64,000 nt of DNA from assembly GCF_003385495.1 (NCBI RefSeq), contig NZ_QNUH01000014.1, positions 1 through 64,000 on the forward strand, read 5' to 3'. This DNA comes from Chryseobacterium elymi (GTDB lineage: Bacteria; Bacteroidota; Bacteroidia; Flavobacteriales; Weeksellaceae). The position numbers and the translations under genes are program-made. Under the pieces are notes generated by a model. It saw nothing but the letters and a program-made list of their open reading frames with translations. It ran no database searches and was not told where the DNA came from. This document shows, one piece after another, positions 26,213-33,813 of this stretch (its first letter is position 1; the number at the start of each line of letters is the position of its first letter).

Positions 26213-27310
26213 ATGACAATAAGTGAAGTGATTTCAAAAATAGAAAACCGTATTCCACTGCAACAGGCAGAAGATTTTGACAATGTAGGGCTGTTGTGTG
26301 GAGTTCCCGGCCGGAGTGTCAGTGGAATACTTGTATGTCACGATGCTTTGGAGAATGTTGTAGATGAGGCTATCCAGAAAAACTGTAATCTGATTGTATG
26401 TTTTCATCCTATTATTTTTTCCGGGTTACAATCTCTGACCGGTAAAAATTATGTTGAAAGAGCCATATTGAAAGCGATTGAAAATAAAATTGCCATTTAT
26501 GCCATTCACACTGCATTTGATAATGATTTTTTTGGGGTCAACCATGAAATTTGCAGTCAGTTGGGATTAAAAGATCTCAGAATCCTTCAGCCTAAAAAAA
26601 ATAATTTAAAACAGTTGAGCGTATTCGTTCCAAAGGAGTATTCTGAAAAAGTGAAAGAAGCACTTTTCGCAGCAGGAGCAGGAAATATTGGTTTTTATGA
26701 CGAATGCAGCTTTACCCTGAATGGAAACGGAACATTCAGGCCTGTTGAAGGTTCAAATCCTTTCTCCGGACAGCAGAACATCCGTGAAAATGCTGATGAA
26801 GATATGATCTCCGTTATTTTCGAAGCTTACAAAAAAGAAAAGGTTATCTCGGCAATGAAGGCTGCACATCCCTATGAAGAAGTAGCCCATCAGGTATATC
26901 AGCTGGATAATGAAAACCAGCATTCAGGCCTGGGAATGTACGGAGATTTTGAGGAGGCAATGGATGAACAGGATTTTTTAAGAACGGTGAAAGAAAAATT
27001 CGGACTGGAAATCATTAAGCATTCCAATTTCACCCATAAAAAAATCAGAAGAGTAGGTGTTCTCGGAGGATCCGGAGCCAGCGGAATAAAGGCTGCATTA
27101 TCACAAAAATGCGACGCTTATCTTACAGGAGATATCAAATACCATGACTATTTCCAGGCAGAATCCAAAATGTTAATCTGTGACATAGGCCATTATGAAT
27201 CAGAACAATTTGTAACTCAACAATTATTTGAAATTTTGTCACAAAAATTTAGTACATTTGCAATTTCAAAATCTATTGAAAAAACCAACCCAGTAAATTA
27301 TTTCATTTAA
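26213..27310 (+). CDS. Nif3-like dinuclear metal-centre protein (DUF34)
   Basis: 365 residues. The family start is ISEVISKIENRIPLQQAEDFDNVGLLCG. Metal-binding residues are in CFHPIIF (His), AIHTAFDN (His and Asp) and CDIGHYESEQF (His and Glu). An inserted PII-like domain (about 130-230, LKQLSVFVPKEYSEKV...) is typical of the long form. The family forms toroidal hexamers; it is widely conserved, its reaction is not established, and GTP cyclohydrolase or metal-insertion roles have been suggested. Only 2 bp separate it from the next gene, the usual nif3/zinc-ribbon pair. Confidence 0.93.
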   Translation: MTISEVISKIENRIPLQQAEDFDNVGLLCGVPGRSVSGILVCHDALENVVDEAIQKNCNLIVCFHPIIFSGLQSLTGKNYVERAILKAIENKIAIYAIHTAFDNDFFGVNHEICSQLGLKDLRILQPKKNNLKQLSVFVPKEYSEKVKEALFAAGAGNIGFYDECSFTLNGNGTFRPVEGSNPFSGQQNIRENADEDMISVIFEAYKKEKVISAMKAAHPYEEVAHQVYQLDNENQHSGLGMYGDFEEAMDEQDFLRTVKEKFGLEIIKHSNFTHKKIRRVGVLGGSGASGIKAALSQKCDAYLTGDIKYHDYFQAESKMLICDIGHYESEQFVTQQLFEILSQKFSTFAISKSIEKTNPVNYFI

Positions 27311-27312
27311 AT

Positions 27313-28089
27313 ATGGCAAAAACCAACGATATTTCAGTTGAAGAAAAATTAAGAGCTTTATACGATTTGCAGATCATTGATTCAAGATTGGATGAAATCC
27401 GAAATACTAGAGGAGAATTGCCAATTGAAGTTGAGGATCTTGAAATTGAGATCGAAGGACTTGAAAAAAGAGCTGAAAAATTTCATGCAGATATCAAAGA
27501 TCAGGACGACCAGATCAAAACAAAGCATGAAGTGATTAACCATGCAAAAACTTTAATTGAAAAGTACAAATCTCAGCAGGATAATGTAAGAAACAATAAA
27601 GAGTTTGAAGCATTAGGAAAAGAAATAGAATTCCAGGATCTTGAAATTCAGCTTGCTGAAAAAAGGATTAAAGAATTCGGAGTTAAAATTGCTCACAAAA
27701 ATGAAACTTTAAGCGAACTTAACGAGAAAATCAGTGACCTGAAAAACCATTTAAAATTCAAGAAAGAAGAACTGGATGGTCTTGTATCTGAAACTCAGAA
27801 AGAAGAAGAATACTTAATAGAGCAGTCTAAAGAGTATGCGGCCAAAATTGACGAAAGATTACTTTCATCATATAACAGAATCAGAAAGAGTTCTATCAAC
27901 GGATTGGCTGTAGTAGGATTAGAAAGAGGAGCACCAAAAGGGTCATTCTTCACTATCCCTCCTCAGAAGCAGATGGAAATTGCTCAGAGAAAGAAAATCA
28001 TTATTGATGAGCACTCAGGAAAAATCCTTGTAGATGACGAATTGGTAATGGAAGAAAACGAAAGAATGAAATCTGTAATTAAATTCTAA
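27313..28089 (+). CDS. DUF164/zinc-ribbon-family coiled-coil protein lacking all zinc cysteines
   Basis: 258 residues. Residues about 10-185 form a long antiparallel coiled coil. The C-terminal part is clearly the C4 zinc-ribbon domain (NGLAVVGLERG...FFTIPPQKQMEI...RKKIII...GKILVDDE). In the family the two CxxC knuckles are usually CGGC before FxxIPPQ and CExCG before RILV; here the positions read PKGS and DEHS, and the whole protein has no cysteine. It cannot bind zinc in the usual way. The family includes Helicobacter HP0958/FlgZ and is thought to bind nucleic acid or partner proteins; the core role of the coiled coil may persist. Operon with nif3 (2 bp apart). Confidence 0.9.
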   Translation: MAKTNDISVEEKLRALYDLQIIDSRLDEIRNTRGELPIEVEDLEIEIEGLEKRAEKFHADIKDQDDQIKTKHEVINHAKTLIEKYKSQQDNVRNNKEFEALGKEIEFQDLEIQLAEKRIKEFGVKIAHKNETLSELNEKISDLKNHLKFKKEELDGLVSETQKEEEYLIEQSKEYAAKIDERLLSSYNRIRKSSINGLAVVGLERGAPKGSFFTIPPQKQMEIAQRKKIIIDEHSGKILVDDELVMEENERMKSVIKF

Positions 28090-28104
28090 TTACAATTCAA
28101 AAAT

Positions 28105-28142
28105 AAAAAAAATGTGCTTCATTCTTGAAGCACATTTTTTTT
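28105..28142 (+). terminator. terminator of the nif3/zinc-ribbon operon
   Basis: AATGTGCTTCA, TTCT loop, TGAAGCACATT, with A-run before and T-run after. Confidence 0.85.
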
Positions 28143-28173
28143 AATAAAAAGCTGCTTCATTTCGAAACAGCTT
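28143..28173 (-). terminator. terminator of the acyl-CoA ligase gene
   Basis: On the minus strand AAGCTGTTTC, 5-nt loop, GAAGCAGCTT (one mismatch), then five T. It lies back to back with the plus-strand terminator. Confidence 0.75.
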
Positions 28174-28183
28174 ATTGTATTTT

Positions 28184-29962
28184 TTATTCATGGTGTTCGT
28201 ACATTTTATTGTACAGATCTATGAACTTCTCTTTTATTGCTTTTCTCTTAAGCTTTAAAGTTGGGGTAAGCAGTCCCGTATCGATGGCCCATATTTCAGG
28301 GGTCAGCTCAATTTTTTTGATCCTTTCCCAGTTTCCGAGATGCTCATTGATGCCTTCAATCTCTTTTTCAATTCTTTCCTTTAATTCAGGGCTTTTTGCA
28401 ATTTCTGCAGGGGTGGAGCCAATATTCAGATTGTTTCTCATTGCCCAGTTTTTAGCAAACTCGAAATCAGGCTGTACCAAAGCACACGGCATTTTTTCGC
28501 CGTCCCCTACTACCATAATCTGTTCAATGAATTTTGATGCTTTTGCCTGATTTTCAATTGTTTGAGGGGCGATGTATTTTCCACCGGAAGTTTTAAACAT
28601 CTCTTTTTTACGGTCGGTGATCTGCAGGAATCCTTCACTGTCGATATGCCCTATATCTCCCGTTTTGAAGAATCCATCCTCAGTAAAAGCTTCTTTGGTC
28701 AAATCTTCGGCTTTAAAATAGCCTTTGAAGATAGAAGGTCCTTTTACCGTGATTTCACCATCTTCCTGAATCTTTACCTGCAGATTGTCCAATGGTCTGC
28801 CAACAGTACCGATTTTCATTTTATCAAAACTGTTTACAGAAATAACAGGTGACGTTTCAGTTAAGCCATATCCTTCTAAAATAGGAATCCCGGCATTCTG
28901 GAACATCAGGTTTAATCTTGTAGAAAGGGCTGCAGAACCGGAAACCAAAGTAATGATTTCCCCGCCCAGACCTTCTCTCCATTTAGAGAATACCAGTTTA
29001 TCCGCAATAATTCCCTGCAAGCCCGAAGGTTTGGAGATTTCTTTTTTCTTGCTGATTAAATTTAAAGCCCAGAAGAATATTTTTGATTTCAGCCCGCCAG
29101 CTGAAGAACCTGTGTTGTAGATCTTATCATATACCTTTTCTACGAGTCTTGGTACAACACTCATATAATGCGGTTTTACTTCTTTTACATTTTCACCCAT
29201 TTTTTCAATGCTTTCAGCGAAATAAACAGAAAAGCCATTGTACTGGAAAAGATAAAAAAGCATTCTTTCAAAAATATGGCAGATAGGAAGGAAGCTCAAT
29301 ACCCTTGTATCTTTGTAATCCAGGCTTTTCTTCTTAGGAATTCTCGGAAGAGAGCCCAATACATTAGAAACAATATTATGGTGGGTAAGCATTACGCCTT
29401 TTGGCTTTCCTGTTGTTCCGGAAGTATAAATAATGGTTGCCAGATCCTCAGAATTAATGGCATTGGAAAGATCTTCCACTTCAATCTGAGTAGAATCGTC
29501 CTCACCAAGATCCATAATTTCTTTCCAGTTGGCTGCTCCGCTGATTGTGTCAAAAGTAAAAATTCCCTGTAATGAAGGGATATTGTGTTTCACCTTCATC
29601 ACTTTATTAAGTAATTCTTTATCAGATACAAAACAATATTGTATTTCAGCATCATTAAATATGAATTCATAATCTTCAGCAGAAATACTTGGATAAACCG
29701 GAACGGAAACGACACCGATTTGAGACAGTCCAAAATCCATAACCGCCCATTCCGTACGGGAATTAGTGGTAATCAGAGCAATCTTGTCCCCAGGTTTTAT
29801 ACCTAGTTTTAAAAGCCCTCTGGATATTTTATTTCCCTGATTGATAAATTCTAATGTCGAGGTTTTTTTCCATTCACCCTGATATTTAGTCACAAACATA
29901 TCTGTTTTAGGAAATTTTTCCAAAGCATAGTGTGGAATATCGAATAATCTTTTGATTGTCAT
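28184..29962 (-). CDS. long-chain fatty acid-CoA ligase (FAA1-type AMP-forming)
   Basis: 592 residues, a full-length ANL enzyme. P-loop-like motif IIYTSGTTGKPKGVMLTH, YGLTETSPV, the KTGDIG hinge region and the C-terminal lysine motif TSGGKYIAP. It activates fatty acids to acyl-CoA via acyl-AMP, at the inner face of the membrane. It lies divergently from an acyl-CoA dehydrogenase (30185), so the two adjacent genes cover the first two steps of beta-oxidation. The long/medium chain specificity is inferred from family. Confidence 0.92.
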   Translation of the reverse strand: MTIKRLFDIPHYALEKFPKTDMFVTKYQGEWKKTSTLEFINQGNKISRGLLKLGIKPGDKIALITTNSRTEWAVMDFGLSQIGVVSVPVYPSISAEDYEFIFNDAEIQYCFVSDKELLNKVMKVKHNIPSLQGIFTFDTISGAANWKEIMDLGEDDSTQIEVEDLSNAINSEDLATIIYTSGTTGKPKGVMLTHHNIVSNVLGSLPRIPKKKSLDYKDTRVLSFLPICHIFERMLFYLFQYNGFSVYFAESIEKMGENVKEVKPHYMSVVPRLVEKVYDKIYNTGSSAGGLKSKIFFWALNLISKKKEISKPSGLQGIIADKLVFSKWREGLGGEIITLVSGSAALSTRLNLMFQNAGIPILEGYGLTETSPVISVNSFDKMKIGTVGRPLDNLQVKIQEDGEITVKGPSIFKGYFKAEDLTKEAFTEDGFFKTGDIGHIDSEGFLQITDRKKEMFKTSGGKYIAPQTIENQAKASKFIEQIMVVGDGEKMPCALVQPDFEFAKNWAMRNNLNIGSTPAEIAKSPELKERIEKEIEGINEHLGNWERIKKIELTPEIWAIDTGLLTPTLKLKRKAIKEKFIDLYNKMYEHHE

Positions 29963-30184
29963 GATTTTTTAAGCAATTTTTAAAGAATTTTAAATATAAG
30001 CATTTTTTTTAATTGTAGTAATCATAAATCATCAATTGACAATTAATTGAATGCCTGCCATAATATCAGAGGAATTTTACCGATTATTCTGCGAAAATTT
30101 GAAGCTGCTTGTCCCTAACTTCCAATTCTATTTTCAGATTTCGCCAAAAAGTGTAAATTTACGGCTATCTAATTATTATTTTTT

Positions 30185-31324
30185 ATGGACTTTAATTTAT
30201 CGGAAGAACAGCTGATGATTCAGCAGGCTGCAAGAGATTTTGCACAAAATGAACTATTACCTGAAGTTATAGAAAGAGACCGAGATCAGAAATTCCCTAC
30301 AGAGCAAGTAAAGAAAATGGGTGAAATGGGCTTTTTGGGAATGATGGTAGATCCTAAGTACGGAGGAGCTGGAATGGATAGTGTTTCTTATGTTTTGGCA
30401 ATCGAGGAAATCGCAAAAATAGATGCTTCAGCAGCTGTGGTAATGTCCGTAAACAACTCTCTGGTATGTGCCGGTCTTGAAAAATTTGCTTCCGAAGAAC
30501 AAAAAGTGAAATATCTTACTCCTCTTGCCAGTGGAAAGGTAATTGGTGCTTTTGCATTATCTGAGCCTGAAGCTGGTTCTGATGCTACTTCACAAAAAAC
30601 AACCGCAGAAGACAAAGGAGATTACTACCTTTTAAACGGTATCAAGAACTGGATCACAAATGGGGGGACAGCTTCTTACTATATTGTAATCGCACAGACA
30701 GATCCTGAGAAAAAACATAAAGGAATTAACGCTTTCATCGTTGAAAGAGGATGGGAAGGTTTTGAAGTTGGGGTGAAAGAAGATAAATTGGGAATCAGGG
30801 GAAGTGATACACATTCTTTGATCTTCAATAATGTAAAAGTACCGAAGGAAAACAGAATCGGAGAAGACGGATTCGGATTCAATTTTGCAATGGCAGTATT
30901 GAATGGAGGAAGAATAGGTATTGCTTCTCAGGCATTGGGTATTGCTTCAGGAGCTTATGAACTGGCTTTAAAATATGCCAAAACAAGAAAGGCTTTCAAA
31001 ACTGAAATCATCAATCACCAGGCAATTGCATTTAAATTAGCAGATATGGCTACCCAGATTACTGCAGCGAGGATGCTATGCTTCAAGGCGGCGTGTGAGA
31101 AAGACGCAGGTAAAGATATTTCTGAAAGCGGTGCAATGGCAAAATTATACGCTTCCCAGGTGGCAATGGATACTACTATTGAAGCAGTACAGATCCACGG
31201 AGGATACGGTTACGTGAAAGAATATCATGTAGAAAGAATGATGAGAGATGCGAAGATCACGCAGATCTATGAAGGAACTTCTGAGATTCAGAAAATTGTG
31301 ATCTCCAGAAGCATCGCAAAATAA
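30185..31324 (+). CDS. acyl-CoA dehydrogenase (short-chain type)
   Basis: 379 residues, typical length. FAD and substrate motifs: FALSEPEAGSDA, NWITNGG, and the C-terminal IYEGTSEIQ with the catalytic Glu. GGYGYVKEYHVER fits short/branched-chain enzymes of the butyryl-CoA group. It oxidises acyl-CoA to 2-enoyl-CoA and passes electrons to ETF. Divergent from the acyl-CoA ligase; a small membrane protein gene follows 23 bp downstream and may be co-transcribed. Confidence 0.93.
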   Translation: MDFNLSEEQLMIQQAARDFAQNELLPEVIERDRDQKFPTEQVKKMGEMGFLGMMVDPKYGGAGMDSVSYVLAIEEIAKIDASAAVVMSVNNSLVCAGLEKFASEEQKVKYLTPLASGKVIGAFALSEPEAGSDATSQKTTAEDKGDYYLLNGIKNWITNGGTASYYIVIAQTDPEKKHKGINAFIVERGWEGFEVGVKEDKLGIRGSDTHSLIFNNVKVPKENRIGEDGFGFNFAMAVLNGGRIGIASQALGIASGAYELALKYAKTRKAFKTEIINHQAIAFKLADMATQITAARMLCFKAACEKDAGKDISESGAMAKLYASQVAMDTTIEAVQIHGGYGYVKEYHVERMMRDAKITQIYEGTSEIQKIVISRSIAK

Positions 31325-31347
31325 CTTACTAAAAAAACACACTGCTT

Positions 31348-31713
31348 ATGAAAAAAACTTTGTGGATCAGCCTCGGCGTAATTCTTCTTCTGATAGGAGT
31401 AGCGGTATGGTATAAATACTATTTTATCTTTGGAGAAGGAGTGAAATCGGGCTATCTGAATTATGCCATGAAAAAAGGCTATGTTTTCAAAACCTATGAA
31501 GGAAAATTAATCCAGGAAGGTTTTGGAAAAGGAAAAACAGGAACCATTACAAGCTACGAATTTGAATTTTCTGTAGAAGATCCTGAAATTTTTAAACAGC
31601 TGGAAACCAACAGCGGCAAAATCTTCGATCTTCATTACAAAGAATACAATGGGGCGCTTCCGTGGAGAGGAAACACAAAGTTTATTGTAGACAAAATCGT
31701 GAACATGAAATAG
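31348..31713 (+). CDS. conserved hypothetical membrane-anchored protein
   Basis: 121 residues. One N-terminal hydrophobic helix (LWISLGVILLLIGVAVWYKYYF) anchors a beta-rich domain of about 90 residues with YVFKTYEGKL, TITSYEFEFSV, FDLHYKEYNGALPWRG and KFIVDKIV. It resembles short Bacteroidota proteins sometimes mislabelled 6-phosphogluconate dehydrogenase; no enzyme motif is visible. It follows the acyl-CoA dehydrogenase by 23 bp and precedes a strong terminator, so both form one transcript. Function unknown. Confidence 0.75.
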   Translation: MKKTLWISLGVILLLIGVAVWYKYYFIFGEGVKSGYLNYAMKKGYVFKTYEGKLIQEGFGKGKTGTITSYEFEFSVEDPEIFKQLETNSGKIFDLHYKEYNGALPWRGNTKFIVDKIVNMK

Positions 31714-31714
31714 C

Positions 31715-31742
31715 GAAAGGCTCCTATCGGGAGCCTTTCTTC
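31715..31742 (+). terminator. Rho-independent terminator
   Basis: AAAGGCTCC, short loop, GGGAGCCTTT. Confidence 0.8.
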
Positions 31743-31916
31743 TTACAAACCACTTTTTTATAAATATACTTTTAACCAGGTTGAATACATGGTGTATCCT
31801 GTTGATTAAAATATACTTCCCGCAACATAACTTCCGTAACTGACCAGCAATCAACCATAAACATGTGAATATATAAAGAACAAATTCGGCAGGGGTTTAT
31901 TTTTATTAAAATAATA

Positions 31917-31943
31917 TTAAAAAATCCATCTTTCGATGGATTC
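31917..31943 (-). terminator. terminator of the DUF4349 lipoprotein gene
   Basis: On the minus strand AATCCATC, GAAA loop, GATGGATT, then T-run; it ends 5 bp from the stop codon. Confidence 0.75.
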
Positions 31944-31947
31944 CGTT

Positions 31948-32892
31948 TTATTGGGCATTGTTATCCGTTGTTTTTTTCTTTTTGTAGAAATAATATCCTA
32001 TTCCGCCGATCAGGAATAAAGGCCACAGCGGCAGAATGAAAAGAAAGACTGAAGTAATCACGTCCCATCCTGATGAAACTGCCGCAAGTGATTTCTCTCC
32101 GAAAGTTTTCGGTTCTTTTTCATACTCTGACTTATCAGTAAGAGTCACGGTTATTGTACATAAGGTATTCTCTGCGTAGCTGTTTCCGGAAACCTGTATA
32201 CTTTTAGTTTCAATATCTCCAATCTCACTCAGGTCATTCATTAAGCTGTCAAAATTACGAATGGGAACTTTAATGTCCATATAATATACCCTTTGGCTAT
32301 TTTCTTCGTAAGATGAGCTTCTGTTGGCTGCTTTTGCAGTAATATAAGAAAGCTCTTCATTTTTCACGTAACCGTTGTTTTTTACAGTTTCTTCTTTTAC
32401 AAATTCTTTTGCAGTTTCTGAGTTATCCGCTTTTACAGAAAGGATGCCTGTTTTTACCATTTTATTTTTAAGCTCATAGCTGTCATTCTGAGGCTTGTCT
32501 TTGTATATGATCCTGGTTTCTTTAATGACCTTTGGAGCCGGGACATGAACAACGATCTTTTCAGTTTTTTTCTCTGCTGAATCTTTTTTCTCCATCTTCG
32601 ATTCCAGTTTTGTTGAAGCAATTTTTTCGGTTAAAGAGTCAACCATTTTAGAGGTATTTTCTATTTTCTGCTGAATTTGGCCTTTGGCATCTTCAAAATC
32701 TTTTATTCTGACATTGGCAGAATCCAGAACTTTGTCCGCAGTATTGTTGATGGAATTGACAGTTTCGTTCACTGTTGCTGCAGTACTGTCTGCGGCATGT
32801 AAAGTGTCTTCTAGCTGGGATGTTGCAGCTTCCCCTTTTTTACACATAATGAATGTGCCTGATACTGCAAGAAGTAGTATGAACTTTTTCAT
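31948..32892 (-). CDS. DUF4349 lipoprotein
   Basis: 314 residues. Lipoprotein signal MKKFILLLAVSGTFIMC with Cys17; a Ser/Thr/Asp-rich stretch and a coiled coil (about 50-100); a DUF4349 domain (about 145-265; MVKTGILSVKADN, YMDIKVPIRNFDSLMNDL, IETKSIQVSG); and a C-terminal transmembrane helix with a lysine-rich end (WPLFLIGGIGYYFYKKKK). The combination of lipid anchor and C-terminal helix is usual for the family. DUF4349 proteins are envelope proteins of unknown role. Solitary, with its own terminator. Confidence 0.87.
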   Translation of the reverse strand: MKKFILLLAVSGTFIMCKKGEAATSQLEDTLHAADSTAATVNETVNSINNTADKVLDSANVRIKDFEDAKGQIQQKIENTSKMVDSLTEKIASTKLESKMEKKDSAEKKTEKIVVHVPAPKVIKETRIIYKDKPQNDSYELKNKMVKTGILSVKADNSETAKEFVKEETVKNNGYVKNEELSYITAKAANRSSSYEENSQRVYYMDIKVPIRNFDSLMNDLSEIGDIETKSIQVSGNSYAENTLCTITVTLTDKSEYEKEPKTFGEKSLAAVSSGWDVITSVFLFILPLWPLFLIGGIGYYFYKKKKTTDNNAQ

Positions 32893-33302
32893 AACATTAA
32901 TTTTTTGATGAAGTAAAATTAGTGGTGGATGAAGACAGACTTTTGTAAATGGAAAGTATTATTCTGGTAAAATTTTATACAATTGAAAATCAAATAATTG
33001 GATGTGTTTTACAAAAAAAAATACAAAACAGAATCTATAAAATTATTGCTTTTATATCTTTTTTGTGTTTATGTAGATCAGGAATGGAATAGCCAACTCA
33101 ACAGAAACATTTGATATGAAAAGAACCGGAAAGTTATACAAACATTTTTGTTCTTCAGTTGAGAAATTCTTTTTACCATTTGTATATTTTTAAGACAAAT
33201 AATGTTTTTTGGATTGGTTTACAGTGATTTAATTATTTTTGTTAAAAAATATTCAAAATGCTAATTATGAAATATTTACATTTGCTTATTAATATTTTTC
33301 TT
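32893..33302. other. 410-bp intergenic region between divergent genes
   Basis: AT-rich, no open frame of note. It holds a strong promoter (33214-33241) for the protease operon. An in-frame ATG at 33258 exists but is probably leader sequence. No hairpin or repeat otherwise seen. Confidence 0.6.
33214..33241 (+). promoter_or_regulatory. Bacteroidota promoter of the metalloprotease operon
   Basis: TTG (33214-33216), 17-nt spacer, TATTTTTG (33234-33241): a full match to TTG-N17-TAnnTTTG. Transcription would start near 33248. Confidence 0.6.
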
Positions 33303-33797
33303 ATGAAAAGAGTATTTTTGTCAATCTTCCTGTTGCTTTTGTTTGGGCTTGGAGGCGGATCAGCCTGTAAAGGCCTTTCTGCTACAAAAAATATTGTGGA
33401 AACAGAATTGGTAATGAGTAAAAATAATAATGAAATAAAATTTTCAGAAGTACGAAGACTGAATAAAGACGTACCATTAGAAGAGTATACAATTTTACAA
33501 TCTTTTGAACAAACACTCAAATTATACAGTTTAATGGAAGATAAAAGATTTTCCCGGTCCCAACCAATTCCTACACTGTCTGAAAATGAGTTTCTTCTTG
33601 TGTTGAAACCTATATTGAAAAAACAGCAATACGGAGATATTGAAATAGAGAGGATAGAAGAAGATAAGTCTGTGTTAAAGGTTTATTATAAAGAAATTAA
33701 TAACGAAGAATATTTATTGAATAAAGAAAAGAATCCCGTATTGATTCTTAAAATAGAAGGTAAAGCTCCTTCAGGTGTTAAATTAATAACTTCTTAA
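33303..33797 (+). CDS. small exported protein paired with a secreted metalloprotease
   Basis: 164 residues from the ATG at 33303. The N-terminus MKRVFLSIFLLLLFGLGGGSAC is a good signal sequence ending at a Cys, so it may be a lipoprotein, although GSAC is an imperfect lipobox. ATGs at 33258 and 33267 are in frame, but they would put 12-15 residues before the signal. The mature part (about 140 residues) is charged and alpha/beta-like, with no family I recognise. It is 16 bp upstream of the metzincin gene behind a strong promoter, so the two are co-expressed. A role as inhibitor, chaperone or activator of the protease is inference only. Confidence 0.7.
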   Translation: MKRVFLSIFLLLLFGLGGGSACKGLSATKNIVETELVMSKNNNEIKFSEVRRLNKDVPLEEYTILQSFEQTLKLYSLMEDKRFSRSQPIPTLSENEFLLVLKPILKKQQYGDIEIERIEEDKSVLKVYYKEINNEEYLLNKEKNPVLILKIEGKAPSGVKLITS

Positions 33798-33813
33798 TTT
33801 ATAAAAAAATCAT

